A stretch of 5,489 bases of DNA from JBBSEZ01 sp038239195 (GTDB lineage: Bacteria > Planctomycetota > Planctomycetia > Gemmatales > Gemmataceae), in NCBI GenBank assembly GCA_038239195.1, contig JBBSEZ010000565.1, positions 1 through 5,489 on the forward strand, written 5' to 3'. The notes under the pieces were generated by a model. It was not told the DNA's origin. It was given only the letters and a program-made list of their open reading frames with translations, and did not search any database. The stretch's first letter is position 1; each line of letters begins with the position of its first letter. This document shows positions 1 to 5,489 of the stretch, piece by piece. Both the position numbers and the translations under genes were made by a program.

Positions 1-104
1 CCCCCCTCCCGCTTCGGAACGGCCCACGGCCTCTCGGATCGCCACGGAAGTACCGCCCGCAGCCCAGTCAAGAAATGGTCGCGTACGTCGGAGGGGACCG
101 CCGG
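1..104. other. Upstream stretch, no gene assignable
   Basis: All three plus-strand frames are open across this piece, which is not informative in such GC-rich DNA. The PKS frame continues upstream to position 3 as a Pro/Arg-rich sequence that does not resemble the end of an acyl carrier protein or a docking helix. Another frame is open from position 2 and stops at TGA 140-142, so it could be the tail of an upstream gene overlapping the PKS start by 38 bases, but its translation is unrecognisable. No convincing -35/-10 promoter or terminator hairpin is seen. Confidence 0.4.
90..96 (+). promoter_or_regulatory. Shine-Dalgarno sequence of the PKS gene
   Basis: GGAGGGG is followed by an 8-base spacer (97-104) and ATG at 105. 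This is a strong match to the 16S rRNA anti-SD at normal spacing. It favours ATG 105 over the in-frame ATG at 75, which is preceded only by CAAGAA, and over GTG at 117, whose spacer would be 20 bases. In GC-rich DNA a purine run like this can occur by chance, so it supports the start without proving it. Confidence 0.6.
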
Positions 105-3100
105 ATGCTGTCGATCGTGCTGCCAGGTTCGCCCCTTCCTGATCCCATCGCCATCATCGGCATCGGGTGCCGTTTCCCCGGCGGGGCGAACGGCCCCCAG
201 GCGTTCTGGCGGCTCCTGAGCGAGGGCATTGACGCCGTCGGCGAAATGTCCGCCGATCGCTGGGGCCCCGAGACGTGGTATCATCCCAACCCCCTGGTCC
301 CCGGGCGCATCTACACGCTCGCGGCCGCCTGTGTCGAGGGCATCGACCAGTTCGACGCCGACTTCTTCGGCATCGCGCCGCGCGAGGCGGCCCAGGTGGA
401 CCCCCAGCACCGCCTGCTCCTGGAAGTTTGCTGGGAAGCGCTGGAAGACGCCGGCCTCCCGCCGCGCCGGCTGCGCGGCAGCGAAACCGGCGTCTTCGTG
501 GGCATGCACCCCGGCGGCGACCTGTCCCGCCTGGTGAACAACCCCGAGTCCATTGACGCTTACACCAACATTGGCAAATCCGGCGCGCTCGGCGCCAACC
601 GTCTCTCCTACTTCTTCGATTTTCGCGGCCCCAGCCTGATGATCGATACGGCGTGTTCCTCCTCGCTGGTCGCTCTGCACCTGGCCTGCGAGAGCCTGGG
701 GAGAGGGGAATCGAGCCTCGCCCTGGCCGGCGGGGCGAACGTCCTGCTCGAGCCGGCGCTCTCGGTCGGTTTCTGCAAGGCGTCGATGCTTTCCCGCCGC
801 GGCCGTTGCTTCACGTTCGACGCGCGCGCCGACGGCTACGTCCGGGGGGAAGGGGCCGGCATGGTGGTCCTGAAGCCCCTGGCGCAGGCCCTCGCCGACC
901 GGGACCGGGTGTATGCCCTGGTGCGCGGCACCGGGGTCAACCAGGACGGCCGAACGCCCGGCATTGCCCAACCCGCCCGGGCCTCCCAGGCGGCCCTGCT
1001 GCGGAGCGTGCTGGGCCGCGCGGGCGTTCGGGCAGACAGCGTCCAGTACGTCGAGGCCCACGGCACCGGCACTCCCGTCGGGGACCCGATCGAGTGCGCG
1101 GCCCTGGGCGAAGTGCTCGCCGAGGGGCGCCCGCCGGAGGAGCCCTGCCGGCTTGGTTCCGTGAAGACGAACATCGGGCACCTGGAGACGGCGGCGGGCG
1201 TGGCCGGCGCCATCAAGCTGGCGCTCATGCTTCACGCCCGCACCCTGCCGCCGCACCTCCACTTTGAGTTGCCCAACCCGCAGATCGATTGGGACCGCTT
1301 GCGGTTGCGCGTCCAGACGGAGCTTGGGCCCTGGCCCCCGGCTGCCGGCCCTCGCATCGGCTGCGTCAACTCCTTCGGTTACGGCGGCACCAACGCACTG
1401 GCCGTGCTCCAGGCATTCGTCCCACCCGCGCCGCCAGCTCCGGCGACTGCCCGGCCCGCTGGGCAGCCAGAAATCCTCCCGTTCTCGGCCCAGTCGCCGG
1501 CCGCGCTGCGCGCGTTGGCCGAGGCTTACCTCGCGGTCTTGAGGCGCGAACAGCCACCGTTGCTGGGCGACCTCTGTTTTAGCGCCGCCACGCGGCGCGA
1601 GCACCTGGAGCACCGTTTGACGGTCGTCGGCCGGTCGGCGGCGGAAATGGCCGAGCGGCTGCAAACGTTCCTGACCGATGGCCGCGGGCCGGGCGTCTCC
1701 ACCGGCCGGACGGCGCCCTCCCAGCCGCGCCGGGTCGCATTCCTTTTCTGTGGCAATGGCCCCCAATGGTGGGCGATGGGGCGGCAGCTCCTGGAAGAGG
1801 AGCCCGTCTTCCGCGCTGCGCTGGAGCGCGCGGACACGGCCTTTCGGGACCTGGGCCCCTGGTCGCTCCTCGAAGAGTTGACGGCGCCCGAGCACCGCTC
1901 GCGCATGGATCGGACCGAGATCGCTCAGCCGGCCCTCTTTGCCCTCCAGTGCGGGCTGGCGGACCTCTGGCGTTCCTGGGGCATTGCGCCGGAGGCGACG
2001 CTGGGCCACAGCGTCGGCGAACTGGCGGCGGCATGGACTGCCGGGGCGCTGACTTTCGACGAGGCCGCCCGCGTGGTCTTCCATCGCAGCCGCACACAGG
2101 AGCGAACGCGCGGTCAGGGCGGCATGGCCGCAGTCGGCCTGCCGCCCGAAGAGGCCGGCGAGGTGCTGGCCGCCTATGTCGGCCGGCTCACCCTGGCGGC
2201 CATCAACTCGCCGAAAGCCGTCACCGTCGCGGGGGACAAGGCAGCCCTCCAGAAATTGATGAGGGAACTGCAGGCGCGGCAAGTCTTCTGCCAGGAACTG
2301 CGTCTCGACTATGCCTTTCACAGCCCGGCCGTGGACCCCATCCGGGACGAACTTCTCCACGCGCTGGCCGGCCTCGCCCCTCGCGGAGAGCCGAGATGCC
2401 GTTTCGTTTCCACCGTCACGGGGGACGACGCAACCGGCACCGACCTCGGCCCCGACTACTGGTGGGCCAGCGTCCGGCAAGCGGTGCAGTTCGCTCCGGC
2501 GCTCGGCCGGCTGATCGACGCTGGCGTCGATGGGTTCCTGGAGATCGGCCCGCACCCCGTGTTGAGGGGATACGTGGCCGAAGCGCTGGCGGCGGCGAAT
2601 CGGCACGCCCTCGTCCTTGCCAGCCTGCGCCGGCAGGAGGACGAGCGCGAGGCGCTCCTGAACGCGCTGGGGGCGCTGCACGCTTCAGGGGCGGAAGTCC
2701 ACTGGCCGGGCGTCTACCCTTCGGGCCGGTTCGTCGATCTGCCCACGTATCCCTGGCAGCGCGAGCGCCACGGCGTTGCCTCGGTCGCCCGCAAACTCGC
2801 TCTCGGGGCCCCTCCGGTCCACCCCTTGCTCGGCGGCCGGGTCGAGATGGCACAGCCTTGCTGGGAGAGCGAACTGGACGCCCGCGCGCTTCCCTATCTC
2901 GCGGACCACCAGATCGCCGGGGCGATCCTGTTCCCGCTGGCCGGCTACCTGGAAATCGGCCTCGCCGTCGGCCGGCAAGTCCTGGGGCCGGGCCCTTGCG
3001 AAGTCGAGGACCTGGAGGTTCGTGCCCCCCTGCCCCTGCCCGAGAACCGGAGCGTGCTGCTCCAGACGATCGTGGATCCGGAGGACCGATCCTTCCGAAC

Positions 3101-5489
3101 TTCCAGCTGGGGCCGGGCCAAGGACCAGCCCTGGACGACCCACGTTAGCGGGAAGGTCCATCGGCCCGCCCTGTCCTCCGTTCCCCCCGGGATCGACGTG
3201 GACGGACTGCTGCCCCGCTTTGGCGAGCCCGTGCCAGGCGCGGTTCATTATATGACCTATTGCCTGGGGTTCGGAGCGTCGTTCAAGGGGCTGCAATGGG
3301 TGCGGACGGGCGCCGGCGAGGTGTTATCGAAGGCGGCCCTCCCCGCCGTCGCGGGCGCCGAGCGGGATGCGTACCATTTCCACCCCGCCTTCCTCGACTG
3401 CTGTGTGCAGACCTGCTCGGTCGTCGTTCACGCCGCGGTCGGGGGAGATCCTCGCGAGCGCCTCGTCTTGCCCACCGGCATCGCCCGCTTTTGTTTCCAC
3501 GGCAATCGCCCGGAGTCGGTGCTGATTCACGCCGTCCTGCGCAAGCAAGTGGGCCGGCACTTCCAAATCGACGCCACCGTGTTCGACGAGCCCGGGAAGG
3601 TGGTGGCGACCCTGCACGGGCTGCGCGCGCGGCTCGCGGAAGTGGCGGGAGCAGCGGTCGATGAGAAGCTCCTCTACCGGCTCGACTGGGAGTACCGCGC
3701 GCTGAAGAAACTCGAGCCGCCGATCCGGGACGCGGGGTGCCTTCCCCCGACCTCCAGCCTGGCCGAGGAACTGCGCCCCGAAGCCGTTCGACTCGGGCGA
3801 GACCGAGATCGGGACCGCCATTACCGGAGCTTCCGGCCCCAATCGAGCCGCCTGGCCCTGGCGTACGTCTGGCACGCGCTCCAGCCGTCGATTCGGGCCA
3901 TCGCGGACAGGGCGCCGGTCACCGCGGAGCAACTCATCGCGGATGCCGGCCTGCAACGGGACTACCGCCTGCTCCTGGACTATTTCCTGGCGGCGCTGGA
4001 AGGACAAGGCGTGCTGCGGCGGGAGGCCGGCGGTTGGGTTGTCGCCCGCGATGCGCCGGGCTCGCTACCCGACCCGGACCAGTTCTACCCGCAACTGCTC
4101 CAGGAATTTCCGGCCTACCTTGCTGAGTTGACTCTCCTTCAACGGAGTGGGCGGCATCTGAACGAAGTGCTGCGGGGGAAGATGCAGCCTCTGGAATCGA
4201 TGTTTCCGCAGAGCTCGATGGCCACGGCCGAGCACTATTACGATTCGAGCCCTTCCCGGTGGGCCTACAACGCGCTCCTGCAAAAGGCCCTGGCGTACCT
4301 GATGGCACGCGTGCCCCAGAGAAGGGTGCTCCACGTTCTGGAAATCGGGGCCGGCACCGGCGGCACGACCAACTGGCTGCTGCGCGTCCTTCCTCCGGAT
4401 CGGGCTCGCTATACGTTCACCGACGTCTCGGACGTCTTTCTGGTCCGAGCGCGGGAGCGCTTCCGGCATTATCCGTTCGTGGAGTACCGCCTGCTGGACG
4501 TCGAGCGCAATCCCCTGGAGCAAGGATATGCCCGCCACGAGTTCGACGCGATCGTCTGTGCCAACGTGCTGCATGGGGCCCGCGACTTGCGCGACACACT
4601 GAGCAACGTTAGCCAATTGCTGGCCTCCGAGGGAGTGTTGGTAATTCGGGAGCTGACCGATCCGCCGCCCCTCTGGATCGCTTCTGTCTTCGGCGCGCTG
4701 CCGGGCTGGTGGCGGTTCGCCGACCACGACCGGCGGCGCTCCAGCCCGCTGCTTGGGGAATCGGCCTGGCGTACCTTGCTCGGCGAGGCCGGCTTCACCG
4801 ACGTCGGCACCCTGTCGGACTTTCCAGAAGGCGCGGCCCCCGAAGAGTGCATCTATCTGGCCCGTGGACCAAAGGTCGATCCGCGGTTGGGGTCGCCGGA
4901 CGCGAACGACACGATTCCGGTGATTTCGGTATCGGCGCTGTCGATCGGCCCCGGCCCGATACCGCTCCCGAAACCCGCGCGGCCATGGGCTGCACGCACC
5001 TGGTTGATACTGGCCGATCGATCTGGAACGGGGGCAGCGCTGGCCGCCCGGCTGCAAGAGGACGGGGCCCACGTCGCGGTGGCCGAGAGCGGCACGGGCT
5101 TCGCGGCGAGGGCCCAAGGTGCTTACAGCCTCAACCCTGGCGATCCCGACCATTGGGAGCGGCTGTTGCGCGGCGTCCTGGCCGAGGCCCCGGCGGCCCT
5201 GGGGATTGTTCATCTCTGGGGCCAGGACGTTCCATCGGGCGACGTCGATGCGGCCGGCGAAGCGTGCCTGAGCGTCCTTTATTTGGTGCAGGCGCTGGAC
5301 AAGGTGGGGGCCCCGGCCGACCGTCGTCTCTGGCTGGTCACCGCCGGGGCGGAGGGGGCCGGCGAGGAGGGGGACGACGCCGGCCTTTTTCAAGCGCCCT
5401 TGTGGGGCCTGGGGCGCGTGATCCGCAACGAACAGGACGAGGGAAGGTGCGTTCTGGTGGACCTCGGTTCGGCGGGACCGCCCGGCGCC
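105..5489 (+). CDS. Type I polyketide synthase, KS-AT-DH-cMT-psiKR, 3' end missing (partial)
   Basis: Cytoplasmic multidomain enzyme that builds a polyketide or branched fatty-acyl chain from malonyl-type units. The frame is free of stops from the start to the window end: 1,795 residues seen. Domains in order: KS 13-438 (Cys184, His319, His359); AT about 544-850 (Ser636, His739); DH about 906-1184 (His935, Asp1098); C-methyltransferase about 1246-1586 (SAM loop 1412-1421); structural ketoreductase half domain from about 1632, cut by the window edge. All catalytic residues checked are present, so the enzyme looks intact. The missing part should carry the catalytic KR, perhaps an ER, and the ACP. 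The start at ATG 105 is chosen because GGAGGGG lies 8 bases before it and the KS begins 12 residues later. ATG 75 is in frame with a poorer ribosome site, and the frame stays open to position 3, so a longer protein is not excluded. The type I PKS call is near certain; the product is unknown. Confidence 0.96.
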   Translation, partial: MLSIVLPGSPLPDPIAIIGIGCRFPGGANGPQAFWRLLSEGIDAVGEMSADRWGPETWYHPNPLVPGRIYTLAAACVEGIDQFDADFFGIAPREAAQVDPQHRLLLEVCWEALEDAGLPPRRLRGSETGVFVGMHPGGDLSRLVNNPESIDAYTNIGKSGALGANRLSYFFDFRGPSLMIDTACSSSLVALHLACESLGRGESSLALAGGANVLLEPALSVGFCKASMLSRRGRCFTFDARADGYVRGEGAGMVVLKPLAQALADRDRVYALVRGTGVNQDGRTPGIAQPARASQAALLRSVLGRAGVRADSVQYVEAHGTGTPVGDPIECAALGEVLAEGRPPEEPCRLGSVKTNIGHLETAAGVAGAIKLALMLHARTLPPHLHFELPNPQIDWDRLRLRVQTELGPWPPAAGPRIGCVNSFGYGGTNALAVLQAFVPPAPPAPATARPAGQPEILPFSAQSPAALRALAEAYLAVLRREQPPLLGDLCFSAATRREHLEHRLTVVGRSAAEMAERLQTFLTDGRGPGVSTGRTAPSQPRRVAFLFCGNGPQWWAMGRQLLEEEPVFRAALERADTAFRDLGPWSLLEELTAPEHRSRMDRTEIAQPALFALQCGLADLWRSWGIAPEATLGHSVGELAAAWTAGALTFDEAARVVFHRSRTQERTRGQGGMAAVGLPPEEAGEVLAAYVGRLTLAAINSPKAVTVAGDKAALQKLMRELQARQVFCQELRLDYAFHSPAVDPIRDELLHALAGLAPRGEPRCRFVSTVTGDDATGTDLGPDYWWASVRQAVQFAPALGRLIDAGVDGFLEIGPHPVLRGYVAEALAAANRHALVLASLRRQEDEREALLNALGALHASGAEVHWPGVYPSGRFVDLPTYPWQRERHGVASVARKLALGAPPVHPLLGGRVEMAQPCWESELDARALPYLADHQIAGAILFPLAGYLEIGLAVGRQVLGPGPCEVEDLEVRAPLPLPENRSVLLQTIVDPEDRSFRTSSWGRAKDQPWTTHVSGKVHRPALSSVPPGIDVDGLLPRFGEPVPGAVHYMTYCLGFGASFKGLQWVRTGAGEVLSKAALPAVAGAERDAYHFHPAFLDCCVQTCSVVVHAAVGGDPRERLVLPTGIARFCFHGNRPESVLIHAVLRKQVGRHFQIDATVFDEPGKVVATLHGLRARLAEVAGAAVDEKLLYRLDWEYRALKKLEPPIRDAGCLPPTSSLAEELRPEAVRLGRDRDRDRHYRSFRPQSSRLALAYVWHALQPSIRAIADRAPVTAEQLIADAGLQRDYRLLLDYFLAALEGQGVLRREAGGWVVARDAPGSLPDPDQFYPQLLQEFPAYLAELTLLQRSGRHLNEVLRGKMQPLESMFPQSSMATAEHYYDSSPSRWAYNALLQKALAYLMARVPQRRVLHVLEIGAGTGGTTNWLLRVLPPDRARYTFTDVSDVFLVRARERFRHYPFVEYRLLDVERNPLEQGYARHEFDAIVCANVLHGARDLRDTLSNVSQLLASEGVLVIRELTDPPPLWIASVFGALPGWWRFADHDRRRSSPLLGESAWRTLLGEAGFTDVGTLSDFPEGAAPEECIYLARGPKVDPRLGSPDANDTIPVISVSALSIGPGPIPLPKPARPWAARTWLILADRSGTGAALAARLQEDGAHVAVAESGTGFAARAQGAYSLNPGDPDHWERLLRGVLAEAPAALGIVHLWGQDVPSGDVDAAGEACLSVLYLVQALDKVGAPADRRLWLVTAGAEGAGEEGDDAGLFQAPLWGLGRVIRNEQDEGRCVLVDLGSAGPPGA
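141..1418 (+). other. Ketosynthase (KS) domain of the PKS
   Basis: Residues 13-438 carry out decarboxylative Claisen condensation. The domain opens with DPIAIIGIGCRFPGG. The nucleophile Cys184 sits in DTACSSSL (codon at 654). The two catalytic histidines are His319 in EAHGTGT (codon at 1059) and His359 in KTNIGHLE (codon at 1179). The Cys-His and His-His spacings of 135 and 40 residues are normal for this family. It ends with NSFGYGGTNA near residues 422-431. With Cys rather than Gln in the active site and both histidines present, it is an extending KS and not a decarboxylating KSQ loader or a KS0. The motif GVNQDGRTPGI is typical of type I PKS. Confidence 0.95.
1734..2640 (+). other. Acyltransferase (AT) domain, predicted malonyl-CoA specific
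   Basis: Residues about 544-850 transfer the extender unit from CoA to the ACP. The catalytic Ser636 is in GHSVGE (codon at 2010) and the catalytic His739 is in YAFHSP (codons 2310-2327). An arginine expected to hold the extender carboxylate is seen in HRSRTQ (Arg663). A non-Gln residue in GHSxGE and Phe in the xAFH motif are known malonyl signatures; methylmalonyl ATs usually show GHSQGE and YASH. The Tyr of YAFH departs from the common HAFH of modular malonyl ATs, so the prediction is good but not absolute. The N-terminal motif reads CGNGPQW where most ATs have GQGxQW. The domain is followed by the conserved post-AT motif LPTYPWQRER (residues 879-888). Confidence 0.93.
2820..3655 (+). other. 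Dehydratase (DH) domain, double hotdog
   Basis: Residues about 906-1184 dehydrate the beta-hydroxyacyl intermediate. The domain starts with HPLLGGRV. The catalytic His935 is in DHQIAGAILFP, matching HxxxGxxxxP with Gly939 and Pro944. The catalytic Asp1098 of the second hotdog is in HPAFLDCCVQ (codon at 3396), with Gln1102 at the usual place. Both catalytic residues are present, so activity is expected. The usual YGPxF motif is instead FGASF (residues 1056-1060). An active DH implies that a functional ketoreductase lies downstream, outside the window. Confidence 0.92.
3840..4862 (+). other. C-methyltransferase (cMT) domain
   Basis: Residues about 1246-1586 transfer a methyl group from SAM to the alpha-carbon of the beta-ketoacyl-ACP. 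The N-terminal helical lobe includes a winged-helix-like stretch (about 1272-1316) and the MQPLESMFP and YYDSSP motifs usual before PKS methyltransferases. The SAM-binding loop is LEIGAGTGGT at 1412-1421. An acidic residue after the second strand is in YTFTDVS (Asp1440), and another is in LLDVE (Asp1465). His1490 in ANVLHGARD and Glu1516 in VIRELTD fit the His-Glu pair described for PKS C-methyltransferases. The GWW motif (1534-1536) and a final GEAGFTDV segment complete the fold. It is a C-methyltransferase by position between DH and psiKR and by motif; N- or O-methylation is much less likely. Confidence 0.9.
4998..5489 (+). other. Structural (pseudo) ketoreductase subdomain, truncated by the window edge
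   Basis: Residues about 1632-1795 begin with a Rossmann-like strand TWLILADRSGTGAALAARL, then GIVHLWGQD (around 1701-1709), RLWLVTAGAE and APLWGLGRVIRNEQ (about 1765-1778). These are characteristic of the non-catalytic KR half that stabilises the catalytic half in type I PKSs. No TGGxGxLG nucleotide loop and no catalytic Ser-Tyr-Asn set occur in the window. They are expected downstream, either directly (KR-ACP module) or after an inserted enoylreductase (ER-KR-ACP). A Pro-rich linker of about 45 residues separates it from the methyltransferase. Confidence 0.85.

Noticed and set aside
653..1267. 204-codon plus-strand open frame in another frame
   Set aside because: It sits inside the KS domain across Cys184, His319 and His359, which are read in the PKS frame; its translation is low-complexity.
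141..1418. Trans-AT or KSQ loading-type ketosynthase
   Set aside because: An in-cis AT follows, and the active site is TACSSS with Cys, not Gln.
1766..3148. 460-codon plus-strand open frame in another frame
   Set aside because: It overlaps the AT and DH domains out of frame; its translation is Pro/Arg/Gly-rich with no domain motifs.
2685..4007. Antisense open frames opposite the DH and the start of the cMT
   Set aside because: No ribosome site or recognisable family; the sense strand explains the sequence fully.
4065..5393. Long antisense open frame (442 codons, minus strand)
   Set aside because: It lies opposite the cMT and psiKR domains, whose motifs are unmistakable on the plus strand. 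Its translation shows no known domain. It is a by-product of GC-rich codon bias.
4998..5489. Enoylreductase or catalytic ketoreductase in the window
   Set aside because: The Rossmann-like stretch lacks the TGGxGxLG loop and the catalytic Tyr, and the HLWGQD and PLWGLGR motifs mark the structural KR half.
105..5489. Acyl carrier protein or thioesterase inside the window
   Set aside because: No DSL phosphopantetheine site and no thioesterase-type GxSxG outside the AT GHSVGE were found in the frame.
1..5489. CRISPR, tRNA/rRNA, insertion sequence, or terminator
   Set aside because: No regularly spaced repeats, RNA-like folds, transposase motifs or hairpin plus T-run were seen; essentially the whole window is coding.

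Overview
The window is a fragment of one very large gene. A single plus-strand frame (codons starting at positions divisible by 3) was read codon by codon and is open from position 3 to the last base, with no stop codon or frameshift. From the best start, the ATG at 105, it encodes at least 1,795 residues of a multidomain type I polyketide synthase (PKS). The gene runs off the right edge.

Layout: positions 1-104 hold no recognisable gene, only a good Shine-Dalgarno sequence just before the start. Then, in one polypeptide: ketosynthase (KS, about 141-1418), KS-AT linker (about 1419-1733), acyltransferase (AT, about 1734-2640), post-AT linker with the conserved PTYPWQR motif, dehydratase (DH, about 2820-3655), C-methyltransferase (cMT, about 3840-4862), and the start of a structural (pseudo-)ketoreductase half domain (about 4998-5489). 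The catalytic ketoreductase, any enoylreductase, the acyl carrier protein and any release domain must lie beyond the window.

How it works together: the KS would condense units loaded by the AT, which looks malonyl-specific. The cMT would add an alpha-methyl group from S-adenosylmethionine at the beta-keto stage, the missing KR would reduce the ketone, and the DH would remove water. Methyl branches would therefore come from SAM rather than methylmalonyl-CoA. The order KS-AT-DH-cMT-psiKR is that of highly reducing PKSs (the fungal LovB type) and of single methylating modules in bacterial modular PKSs. With only about 12 residues before the KS and no N-terminal docking helix, the protein may start a chain or act alone and iteratively, but this is inference.

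Organism: the DNA is GC-rich, intron-free over 5.4 kb and preceded by a Shine-Dalgarno sequence, so it is bacterial. Codon use is G/C-biased at third positions but still uses ttt, tat, gtt and att now and then. A GC-rich planctomycete or myxobacterium fits at least as well as a streptomycete, but the sequence does not settle this. No RNA gene, mobile element, CRISPR array, repeat family or terminator was seen.
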